Part shown: positions 13,145 to 24,699 of the stretch, piece after piece
Position numbering within the stretch: position 1 is the first letter of the stretch
Layout: every line of letters begins with the position of its first letter
Source: Sodiomyces alkalinus F11
Taxonomy: Eukaryota; Ascomycota; Sordariomycetes; Glomerellales; Plectosphaerellaceae
Length of the DNA stretch: 64,000 nucleotides
Assembly: GCF_003711515.1 (NCBI RefSeq)
Contig: NW_021167079.1
Location: 113,471 to 177,470 of the forward strand
Direction: 5' to 3'
Notes under the pieces: model-generated
Databases searched by the model: none
Told to the model about the DNA's origin: nothing
Seen by the model: only the letters and a program-made list of their open reading frames with translations
Program-made: the position numbers and the translations under genes

Positions 13145-14035
13145 CGCTAATTTACCCCCTACGCGTAATACGCTACCCGGTAATGTAAATAAGAATATAG
13201 TATCGAGTATTACTACTAGTTAGACCTTAGCGCGGCTAGGGCTAACGCTAAATACTATAAGTACTCGTGCCGCACTTATAAGTATTCCGAGGTAGGTATA
13301 CCGGTTATACGTGTAGTAACCGCGACTAATAAGCGATATAGCTCCTGCCCGCCGCCTATAACACCGCTAACGCCTTATAGGACACCGCTTATCTAATAAA
13401 TAAGGATACCGACGATAAGGATATAAGTTTATACCTATCCTTCGCTTAGTAGCCTTTATACTAATTCTTCTATATAGAATTATCGTTAGTTTTAGGATAT
13501 TTACGGCCGTTTTTAGGTCGCCCTTAGTTTAGCTAAGTTAGGTAAAAACGTCGCCGCTCCCTTACTATCCCCCGCTCCTACTATCGCCGTTGCCCCTATC
13601 GCCGCCCCCGCTCCCGTCGCCGCTCCCGCCGTTACTCCCGCCGCTGCCTCGCTTACCGTTATTATCTCGCCGTCCGCCGCCGCCTAGCCCTTTACTACGG
13701 AGTTTTAGGTAGGTATAGTATAAGCCCTCGACGATATTATTACCTTTATACGTAATATAGATAAAACGCTTAAGGAAGTATCGTAAAAGTTAGAGGATAA
13801 GAATAACGACGTTACTATAATATCGTAAAAGGTTTATAACCTCTTTTACTCCGTGCGCCGCGTATATAAGCACTACGTGGCTATAACCCCCTTAGCCGCT
13901 AGGGATAATCCGGGGGCTACTCCCGAGGCTATACTCGCCTCGGCTCCTCCTTAGGAGGAGTCGTAGGTAGGTGCCGCCGAGGACGGTATAGCCTTATAAG
14001 AGGAGGAGCTAGAAAAGGGGGAAGTTATTAAGTGA
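13145..14035 (+). pseudogene. Antisense ORF inside gypsy A copy 1
   Basis: A plus-strand frame, opposite to gag-pol, stays in one register from at least 13,202 to a TGA at 14,033-14,035, broken only by TAG/TAA of RIP type. In order it encodes a region rich in Cys and RIP-type Tyr with C/Y-x2-C/Y spacing (KYYKYSCRTYKYSEVG, about 13,255-13,300), an Ala/Pro-rich linker (13,571-13,690), a charged, probably coiled segment (about 13,720-13,860) and an acidic tail ending EEELEKGEVIK. Copy 2 keeps the same order and tail at 41,515-42,416. I do not recognise the protein and could not fix its start. Shared architecture in two copies argues that it was a real gene of the element, read convergently with pol. 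Confidence 0.6.
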
Positions 14036-17000
14036 TAGGTTTTTTAGGTTATTTTTACTATATTTCCATTACTTATAAATTAAGTAAGGCGGGGGTATAT
14101 CCCTAATATAACTTCGCTCTCGGTTCTTATCCTCCTCGCCGCCGTGTCGGCCTTCTTTCGCGTCCGTGTCTCCTTCGTATACTATTATAAAGGCCCGTTA
14201 TTCGACTATACCGGGCCGTATTTCTTCTCGAATTCGTTAATCGCTTATATCTTCTATAGGCTTTTAAGTAGTTCCCACGTTAATTCTATATAACCCTCCT
14301 ATCGTACTAATACTTCCCGGACCTTACCGCGACCTTGCTTTCGGGTATAGGCGTAAAGGACTTCTTTTACTACCTATTCCTCCTCCCTATTTAGCTCTTT
14401 ACGGATAGGTGGTGGCTAAAGGTTTATTATCGTTTACCCTAGTAAGGGGTCACGGTCGGCTCGCCGTAAAAGATCCACGTGGAAATAGTTATAAATCTAC
14501 GAGGGGACGTTTAGTTCTACGACATAGGGGTTAATAACCTGTATATCCTTATACTTATAATAAAGCTAGGTAAGTTTTTTTAATAGCTATAGCGAGGAGT
14601 AGTTACCGATATTTAGCTATATAAGGTCGTCCTTTTTAAACCTCTTAATAGGGTAGCGCCGACGGTTTACCGACTCCTCTTAGTATAGTTATATAGCGGC
14701 TATCGCGGCTTATATAAACTAAGTAGCTTCCTTAAAGCGACTTAATAAGTCCTACGCGGAAGCCTCGCGCTTATCGGTCGGTGTAGTCTTATTAACTTAG
14801 AGAGGATTCGCGTAGTACCCGTGTTATAGAAAGAACGGGCTTATTTAGATCGTTAAGTTTACCCGGTTATTTAAGGCTAGTTACGCTACCGGTAATAGCG
14901 TATCCTAATCGTCTTAGGCGTAATAGGTATATACCCGTAAATAGACTTAAACTTCCTACTTAATATATTTAGAACCTCCGTCTATCTACGGGTAGTATAT
15001 AGTACTTAGTCGTTATTTTATACCTACGAGTTTATAAAAGTATCACTAAAAGCGGCTAGTCTAGTTCGAGCCTGTATCGCAAACGATAGACTTCGGTATT
15101 CCTTAGAACCTATAGTAGTATAGTAAAAACCGTTTAGCGTAGGCTTCGGTATCTATAGTATCTATCGCTTTAAGTATTACCGATTTCGAGAGTTAGTCGG
15201 TAATCACCTATAGGTATCTATACTTACCCTTACGGGTAGGTAGTAGGTCCGTTATAAAGTCTATCGCGATATTATAGAAGATTCGCTCTAGTATAGGGAG
15301 TAGGTGTAGTAATCCTCTTCTCGTACCCCTTTATATATAGCTAGCTCGGCACGTATCGTAGTTCCGTATAAACCTTTTAATATCTTAATTTATACCGGGC
15401 CAGAAAAACTAACGGGCGACTAAGATAATAGTATTATCCCTGCCTAGGTATCCGCCTACTACTAAGTCGTGGATTACTTATACTAGACGGCCTTATAGCG
15501 GGTGGCTAGCCCCGTCTTTGTTATCCCCTAGCACCTATAAGCGGTTACGAAATATTAGCCATCCTTAGTCGATTCCGTACTCGGCGATCTATATTTTAAG
15601 CTCTAGCTCGGGGGGAAAACTCCGTTCTCCTACTATTACTACGGTAAAAGCACCTTAATAACGCTTATCGGTAGCCTTAGCTTCGTCCTATAATCGCTAT
15701 AGGTTAGGGCCTACTTCGAAGACCGTGGCTAGCTCCGGTAATATTACCCTTACTAGGTATACCCGGGGGGAGACAGCTATATCGGGGATTATCTAAATAT
15801 ACCTCCCCTACTCTCGGATATCGGAAGAATCCTTAGGTATATCCTACTCCCGATATAAGAGCGCGTCGGCTACGACGTTATCGGCTCCTCGCTTATACTC
15901 TAATATAAAGTTATACTAGGTAAGCTTAGCTACCTAGCGACTCTAACGCTCGGTTAGGGCCCTCTTAGTTATAAAGTATTCGAGTATTTTATAATTAGAG
16001 TAAATCTAAAACCGGCCATTACCTATACGCTTAGCTTTCTAAGCCTATAGGTAGTCTATAATCGCTAGTATCTCCTTATCGTAAATCGGGTAGTTATACT
16101 CGGCGGAGTTAAGGCGGCGTGAGTAGTATATAACGACGCACCTATATCCTTATTTATCTTTCTACAGGAATACGCTACCTAGCGCGAACCCTAAATAATC
16201 CGTTTCTAGCGAGGTCTTCCTTCTAGGTTACTATTATTATAGATAAGCCTCTTCCTAGAACCTCTACTTTAGCTCCTTAAAGGCTGCCTTTTATAAGGGG
16301 CCCTAGTAGAATAGGGCGTTCTTCTTCGTTAGGGCCGTAAATAGCGCTATAACGGCTACGAAGTCGCGGATATATATACTATAAAAGTTAGTAAACCCTA
16401 AGAAACTTCGTATGCTAATCGCGGAGACTAACGCTTCCTATTTTACGATAGCCTTAAGTTTCTCGGGGTCGTAAAATACCCCTTTTTCTGCTATAACGAT
16501 AAACCCTAGGTTTTAACCGTCTTAACGCTAAACTCGCACTTCTTCGGGTTAAGGTTTAGTCTAGCGTCTATAAAGGCACTAAGCACTCGCCGTACCTTCT
16601 CCTTATAGTCCTTATAAAATCCGTCTAAGTAGATTAGGATATCGTCTACATACGCGGAGACGAAATCGTTAAGAAACTCCCATAGCGATAAGTTGATATA
16701 TCGCTAGAACGTTATAGGCGCGCCGGTTAACCTAAAAGGGTATACTAGCTACTCGAATAATCTAAATCGAGTATAGAATATAGTCTTATACTTATACCTA
16801 GGAGCTATCCGTATCTTATAGAAGGCGGCGATAACGTCTAATTTAGTAAACCATTTCGCCTTAGCTAGGTTACGTAGGGTCTTTATAATTAGGGGGAGTA
16901 AGTAGCGATCTTGCTAAGTAATCGTATTTAGGGCGCGGTAATCGTAGTAAAATCGGAGGCCGCCTCCTAGCTTCTTCACGAATAATATAAGCGCGGTGGC

Positions 17001-19031
17001 CGCTAAGCTACTCGCACGAATAAATCCCTTATCTATTAGGTCCGTTATCGTCTTCCGTAATACGAGGAGCTCTTTACGTGATATATTATAAAGCAGGTCT
17101 TATAGTAAGGCTTATTCGTTACCACTATCATCCGTTATAAGTAGACCTCGTAGTCAGTACCAGGTTAGTATAGGGGTAGGCGTATAGAGTATAAGGGCGT
17201 AAGTAAATCGTCGAACTCTTATATAATACCCTTAAAGACGTATTCTCGCGGGTCTACTAGTTCCTTTATACTTAGGGTCTTTTCGATATCTTTTAACGAT
17301 ATAGTCTATAAGCCCTCTTCCTATCTTTTTCCTCTCCGGTACCGTAGTTATCTATATAGCCCTATAAACACAGACCCTATTACTAGTACTATAGTGCGGA
17401 TCTCTTATACTGCTTGCGGCTCCTTTTCGCCCTAGAGTCGGGTATCGATATCGGCCACTCCGTAGCGGAGCCTTTATTCCTTAGCGTAAAGGACCACGTC
17501 GTTACATTCTATCTACGGGAGCCTAAGGAAAAGATCCTAATCTAGACCTAGTACTATATACGCAAAAACGCGCTCGGTATACCCTTATATATCTAGCGTA
17601 AAGACTACGATACTAGCGCTACTAGCTAGTTTCGTCTCATCTGAGAAGCCTTTTAGTAGTCGTTTCTTCTTATCGACTAACGGTAAGCGTATTTTTTAAG
17701 TAAACTTCTTATTTATAGCGGTATAATAGTTATAACCTATATCTATTAAAGCGTTTATTAGCCTACTACTATTAATTCTTACTTAGATTAATACTGACTC
17801 GCTCCGTAATAGCGGTTTAAACTCCTCTTACTCGCGTTACTCTCGCGCCGTCGGCTCCGGTACCCGATTTCGTACTAGAGCTACTCTTTTTCCGAGTCTT
17901 CGGTATCTTCGGGAATATCTTCGGATTCCTCCTCTTAAGGGGATATTCGGGCCACCGTATCCTTCTTACTTTTATAGTGCCGTTAAACGTAGCCCTTCTT
18001 CTAATAGTTCTAATATATATATTCGCGTAGCGGTTAGGTTTTTATTAAGTCCCCTTAGACTCGCTAACCTTATTAACTCTACCTATAACGATGTCGCCGT
18101 TAGCGTCCTTAACTAGTTTACGGGCGATAGGAATCGGTTAGTACGACTTACTAACACCCTCCTATCTCTACGCAATCTTCTATACTTTATTAACCTACTC
18201 GGAGTAAGTATTAGAGAGATCGGCTACTACTAGGCTATTATATAGCCTATCGTTTAGGGCGCTATTAAGGAACGATATCTTAATATAGTCTACTTAGTCG
18301 TGGTCTCCTACTTACACTAGGTTCTTTTTAAAGGTCGGTAGGAAGCGCGCGAATGGCTAGTCGGGTGTTTACTGTATCACTCTAAAGGCGTTAGTAGCGC
18401 GGCCTTATTCGTTACGGTCCTTATATATATAGCCGAGGTAGGCTATAAATTCCTCCGGGTTAAATTCACCGTTTATACCTCCGTTATCGAAAAAGGTACT
18501 AACCACCTACTAACGCTAAGTATCTAAGCACGCGTTAATTAAGTAACACGCCTCCTTATTACTATAGAATAAGGGCCTATCGAATTTAAGTTATAGTCGT
18601 ATAGCCTAAGACTAAGCGGTATATTCCGTGCATTTTCCACTAAATTCTACGGGAACGGCGACCTACTATACCCGGTATAAGAGCGTGGGTGCCGGCGGCG
18701 GTAACGGAATAAGTATAGCAGTCTCTGCCTCTAATAGCCCAGGTACAGGCGAGGGCGTAACGACTAGGGTAGGCGTCGGGTATATAGTGGGTATAAGGTA
18801 CGGGTTAAGTTAAGACCTTTTAAAGGCTACTTATAGGCTAGCGATTATATTATAAATAGGGGCGATATATATCCTTACCGCTTCCTATACGCGTTATAAC
18901 ACGTGTTTATCGATCTTATTATACGAGGTCCCTACGACTTACCTTTAGCCCCTTAGTAGGCTCGGGGCGAAGTGGCTAGGACCTCCTTCTATATAAGCGT
19001 TAAAGCTTATAATCTTATACGTTCGAATGTA

Positions 19032-19237
19032 TAACGGCTTATTAAAAGTTATTCACGTATTAAGGCCGAAAATATAGATTATTCGAACTAAGGAGGGAAA
19101 GAAGGAAGGGAAAAGCCTACGCGGTATACAGGCGGCTAAGTACGTGTGGAATCGCACGGACCTCGCTCGCTAGGGGGTCCATACTTCTTAGTCCCGGCCA
19201 CTGCCGGGGACTGTTCTGCGGGCCACAGCCCGTAACA
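19032..19237 (-). repeat. Gypsy A copy 1, 5' LTR
   Basis: 206 bp, exactly the length of its partner at 12,204-12,409. It begins TAACGGCTT (RIPed from TGACGGCTT) and ends CCCGTAACA. As the element lies on the minus strand, this is the promoter-side LTR. Confidence 0.9.
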
Positions 19238-22200
19238 TAAATAAACTCCTAATATAGGGAGAATAGAATATAAAGCTAACGCTTCCCGCTCTATTCTAGA
19301 TAGTAAAGGAGACCGTTTTCTAACTCGAAAGGGATCTTAACCGGCGAACTATAGTCCTATAGCTAGGTAAGGATAAGTCCTTATTTAGTATTATTAGTAT
19401 AACTATTATTAATTCTTTATCGTAGATTAATATTTATTTTAACCTTAGAGAAATAATAAATAACTTAATCTCGCTAAATCCGTTTTAGTTCTTTATTATC
19501 TTCCGCCTCCGGAGGGTGTATTATAGGTAGCCGTAATAGGGCGGTAGCCATGATATTTATCTTCCCGGGGATATACCGATAACCCAACTAAAGCTAGCTA
19601 AAGAACTCCGAGGAGAGGATAAGCTTTATATTTAATCTAGTCTTATCCGTGCTAGATAGCGTAGTAGACTTTATAATACCGATAGTAACGGCGTGGTTTA
19701 TAAGGATAACGGTCGGATTATAATAAGCGGACTAAATAATAGTTCGTGTCTTACGAATGGTCTATACTAAGTAGGCGACCTCTAGTTCGCTCGGCTAATA
19801 CTTTTCCTTAGCTATATTAAGACCCTTACTAATATAGAGTACTAGGCGAATAAGGGTTTTACTAATAATACCTCTAATAAGCTATTTAGCCTTATCGATA
19901 AGCTAGAATAGTATAGCTAAGAACCCGTGCTCCTTAGAGGCGTTTAACTAGATAAAGAGGATCTTCCCTAGGTCGTAGTGGAAAAAGTAGATATTAGAGA
20001 TAGGTATATCCGTGATATCCTTAAATAACGCTATTTCTTCGGCCGTAAGCTAGAATACCGTTTATTCAGTATAGGCCTTATATACTTAGCCTTAGTCCTT
20101 TCCGAGTTAATAAGCCTCCGCGAGAAGGGTAGTCTTCTATTATTAGAAGGAGGTAATTCGGTAGGCGAACCTCGGGATAAAGTACCGTAGTTATATAGTT
20201 ATACTAATCTATTAACTAAGCGATTAGAGCGATAATAGTAAACGGATCCTTTATAGAGTATCGGTGTATTTATCTATATTAGAAAGGCCTAAAGTATTAA
20301 CCTCGAATCCTAAAAGCTATACTAATAGATAACCGATAAAGGACTTACCCGGGGAGATAAAGATCCGTTTCTAGCTAAATAGCGATAGGACGGTTTCTAG
20401 ATACTAGACGTATTCCTTCTCGGTATTAGAGGCTATAATAATATCGTTAATAAAGGTAGCGACGAACTTCTTATATAGCCGGAGTAGCTTATCTCTATCG
20501 CATTGGATATAGGCCGGCGAATTATAAAAGCCTATAAGAGCGACCTTCGAATATTCCTATCCCTAATATAAAATAACAGTAAACCTTTTATAATACGGCT
20601 CGTATACCGGGAACTAGTAAAAAAAGGCTTAAGCGTCGATAACGGAGATAAACTTCTTCCCCCGGAGGCGCCGGATTACCTTATTCTATAATAGTATCGG
20701 GTATATATCGGGAATAATAACCGTATTTAGAGTATAAAGATTAACTATTATCCGGCCTTTACGCTTTCCGTTTACGGTTCGCTATATAATAAATACTAAG
20801 GCCCTGAATAGTATAGGCTAAGTTAGGTATTCTATTCGTCCTTACTTATAGAGTTCGTTAAGGGTCTTATCTAAACGTCGCTAGTCGTTATAGCTAAGGG
20901 GATATAGCTTCTAGCTAATCTTCTAATTATACTATCCGTCGACTAAAAGGATCTTTATATACTTCTTTGGAGGTATATTAATAACGCCCTAGTCGGTCTA
21001 AACCTTCGGATACTTCTTAATAATCTTACTAAACCGGTATATAAACCGGTTATTATAGTGGTAGATTATTACTCCCTTCTTAGTAATCTCCGTGGGGCGT
21101 TTAGGCTTTTAACGATACCTAGCTTACCTTTAGGAGTAATATACCCACGGAAAATATCCCCTTTAGTCTTACTAGGCGGTTCTTCCGTTATACGCTTCAG
21201 CAGGATATCTCGCGCGTTATCACAGTTAGTATACTAATAACTATCTATATAGAATGGCTTTATATTACCTAGCTTAATACCTTCAGCGATAAATAATAGC
21301 CGGTTATCGGCGTTAAAGATAGGTATTATAGACTATTTATTAAGAATATAGTTCGGAGAGCCCTTTATATCCGGGAAAAACTCTATAGGATTAAGGTTAA
21401 TATCGGGCTTATTAATTAGTATAAATCTATATATTCGTGGCGGCATAACTAAATATTTAGTAGCCTTACTTTTCCGATAGATTAGAGAATATTTAGCGAA
21501 TACCCTTACGGGAACTATTAGGTCCTAGTATGCGCTAATACGAATAGCTTCCTACGTGTTAAGGATATCTAGCCTATTAGGATAGTTAAACTCCTATTCT
21601 AGGAGAAGACCGGCGTTAAGCTTAGGTATAATTTAAGTCCCGATATATAGGCGGCTAATCTTCTTCTCGTTACCTACTATACCTTAAACTAGTATAGTAA
21701 AGGTAGCTTATCCTAGGGTCTTTATCGATCCTATACCTTATAATATAGCGCGCTTAGTAAGATTAATATACTTATCGGGAAATCGGCTAAGGAGCTACTA
21801 GCTTACTATATAGCGGGAGGCTGCTAAGTTAACGTAAATATCGAATAATACGCCCGTAGTGAAACTAAAGGCTTTGATCCGGGCGTATATATACCCGTAA
21901 AGACTATTAAAAGGATTCCCGATTTCCTAGATAGTACCGTTAATTAGCGGCGAGTCCTATCCGCTCTACTCCTTTAGTCGGTACGGCTAAGAGTAGGTCT
22001 TCTTATATCGAATAGTCTCTAAATTTAATCTTATAGGTTAGTAGTATTTACTATACTCCTAATATACTTAGTAGAGATCGGCGTACTTAGGTATAAATCC
22101 GGGTCTATTAATAACCTAATATAGTTAGTTACTATATTCGTTACCCGCGCTATTATTATCCTTAGCGTTTATAAAACCCTTAGAGTTCCCCTTAGTATAG

Positions 22201-24200
22201 TAGTACTTAGGTTCTATATTAGTTTTATCTCCGGATATAGGCTTAGCGGCGGTATCTTCGGCGGAGGCGTTAACCTAGTCTTAAGAATAATCACGGCGAT
22301 AGTCTTTATATTGGCGATCAGGCTATTTATTAGCGTTATTAGTTAGGAGTCGCTAACCCTTATTATTAGTATCATAGTTAGCGTTCGGCACTAGTAGCGC
22401 GCGGTTTTTATTTTAGTGATAGAGCTAGCTAGGACTAGGGGAATAGCGGTTAGGCTATAGTATACAGTAATACTCGGGCGTTAGATTAGAGCGTCGGTTA
22501 TAAGAGTGTGGCACGGGTTATTAAATTACTATAATAGGGGGTAAAGGGTTATATATACCGCGGTCCGGTTTAGGGAGGCTATATCGGCTAATATAATACT
22601 TCTAAACTCCTTAGGTATAGTTCCGGTACTATACTAGTATTAGGTTTACTACGGAGTTTAAGAAGTCGGCTAACTTTACCTTAGGACCTAGTTAGACTAT
22701 AGTTATAATTAGGTTAGCGTTAAGCGTTTCCTAAATAATGGATAGGAGCTTTCCCTAAGATTTATCGGTAGCTTTCACGAGTCAGGTAATCCTATTAACG
22801 AATATATAGATATTATAGGGGTTTATAATATCTTTAGGGTATACTTCTCCTTATATAATTAGTACTTAGCTTTTTCGCGCGGGAGCTAGAATCGGCGCTT
22901 TAAACTATCCTTTTAATTCTTTAGGGTAATATTCTTATTATACTATTCGCGGAGTCCGGGTCTATAGTTATTAGCTACTTAGAGGCTTTACGTAGTAGGT
23001 AACGGGAGATACCGTGGGTAAAGGCTTCGCTATACCCGGGGCTTATCCTAGCGTATTACTCTATAGCGTCTATAAAGCGGAATACGTTAAGGAAAACTAG
23101 CTTAATGCCTTCTATACGGATATCCTAGGTAATAGTAAAGTATTCCGGCGGGTCGAAGTATCTGAGGTTATCCGCCTTGAAGTAAACCTAAGGTTATTAA
23201 AACTATAATCCGCGCTAGAGTTTGCTAATAATAGCTAATAAGTTTAATTAGCATATATATATCTAGTCCCCGCCTATAAAGGGCGGTTAAGTAAGCGCCG
23301 GAGGAGGGAGAGATATCTTATTTAGTAGTCCGGTATCTTAGCGAATATTCTAACGGTTAGGTCCGGGCACGCCCGCGCTAGATACCGTGCCCTTAGAGTT
23401 AACCGGATAATCGGCTAAAAAGACGCAGCTAAGGGTATTAGATATTTAGTATTCTATAGCGATCGAATAATAGATAATAGTCTTAAAGGGAGATATATAG
23501 GATACGGGCAATTAGTATAAGGAGGATTTATTTAGGGAGTATATTAGTTCCTCCTCCTTAATTATAGGTTTCTTATCCGCTATCTTTATAATAGAATAGA
23601 TTAGGAGTATAATAGGTTTCGTTATAGTAAATAATAGTTCCCCTAGCTCCCCTGTAATCTTAAGGCGGCGTAGATTACCTAGCTCTTATATCCTAAGCCC
23701 TATTATAATAAGCTAGGCGGAGCTAGACTTAGTAAAGCTAGTATTAGCGGCGCTAGTATTAGCGAGGCTAGTATAAGTAAGGCTAGTATTAGTAAAGCTC
23801 CCTCTAATAAAGGTAATCGGGTTAGCCTTAGAATTTAGCTTACTTATATAAGGAGCGGGACTAATAATAAACGGATATATAGGTTATTTTCCCTTAATAT
23901 TATAGAGTTCTCCTATACCCGCTAGGATCTCCTTATAAGCAGGCTTTGTATTAAGCTATTTTTCGAAAGTATCCACGAAGTTATCTAGTCTTTAGATTAT
24001 TTCTTAGGGTAGGATATATCGGATATATACTCTGATTATAAGATTTTTCCTCTTAAGGTTAGGCCGTTTATACCGGTTATTCTTAGAGCGTACACGGCCC
24101 TCTTAGCTATATTAAGCAGAGCTATATCTTCGGCGTAAGGAGATTAGTGATAGGGTCCGGGAAATTATCTAAGAACTTAATAAGATTTTTCGCGCTTTTA
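19238..24200 (-). mobile_element. Gypsy B, RT and upstream part, RIPed
   Basis: Minus-strand gypsy-type polyprotein of a family different from gypsy A. RT blocks at about 20,560-20,800 read GRIIVNLYTLNTVIIPDIYPI, then RGKKFISVIDAS-FFYQFPVYEPYYKRFTV. The catalytic box at 20,428-20,454 reads FINDIIIAS, with the first aspartate changed to asparagine. The region from about 21 to 24.2 kb should hold protease and gag, but no motif there was convincing, and the right border is a guess. Together with the integrase at 11,223-12,203 it forms one element split by gypsy A copy 1. Confidence 0.65.
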
Positions 24201-24699
24201 GCGCTTCGCGGATAAGGATAATTATTAAGGAGGTTTATATCGGTTATAATAACGGAGCTTTAAGTTCTATAGCAGACTTTTCGTTTAGTAGAGTTAGTAT
24301 AGTCGCCGACCCTATATACGAATAATAGGCCGTGGTTCTTATATACTCTACGCCTTAATCTAGTAAAGGAGAGGCGTCTTCGCCCGGCGCGCCGGCGGTC
24401 GTATAGTTCTATTAGTATACTACGTATTTATATAGTCGTAGGATATATAGCTTCGCGTTAAGTAGCGGTATATAACCCTCGCTTAAAAGCTTAGTTACTA
24501 CTATTTAATATACCCTATCCAGGTATATCTCTAGCTAGCTAGTCTTATTAGACCTAGGGCTTTTATAGTTTGGAATAGCGACCTTTAGGTATATAAAATA
24601 GGGTATAATAAAGATATCCTCTACTAATCTATAGGCAGGCTTACTAGGAATATATCCTCGGCGAGCCCCGGACTATCTATTTTTCTATACGACTAGTCT

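Larger units (their letters stand above)
12204..19237 (-). mobile_element. Gypsy A copy 1, full-length chromodomain LTR retrotransposon, RIPed
   Basis: A 7,034-bp minus-strand element bounded by two 206-bp LTRs. In element order from the right: 5' LTR; gag, with a zinc knuckle at 17,974-18,015 in which all four ligand codons have become tyrosine; RT with intact YVDDILIY at 16,629-16,652; RNase H and integrase (about 16.2-14.6 kb); and a chromodomain at about 14,210-14,330 (VR-EGYIELTWELL, then INEFEKKYGP). An antisense ORF follows, then a G-rich polypurine tract (C11 on the plus strand at 12,412-12,422) directly beside the 3' LTR. Many TAG/TAA stops make it dead. No matching 5-bp target duplication was found. 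A second copy lies at 40,525-47,613. Confidence 0.9.

Noticed and set aside
12199..19242. 5-bp target-site duplication of gypsy A copy 1
   Set aside because: The flanks (aatta and taaat) do not match, and those of copy 2 (taccg and aatag) do not either, even allowing RIP changes.
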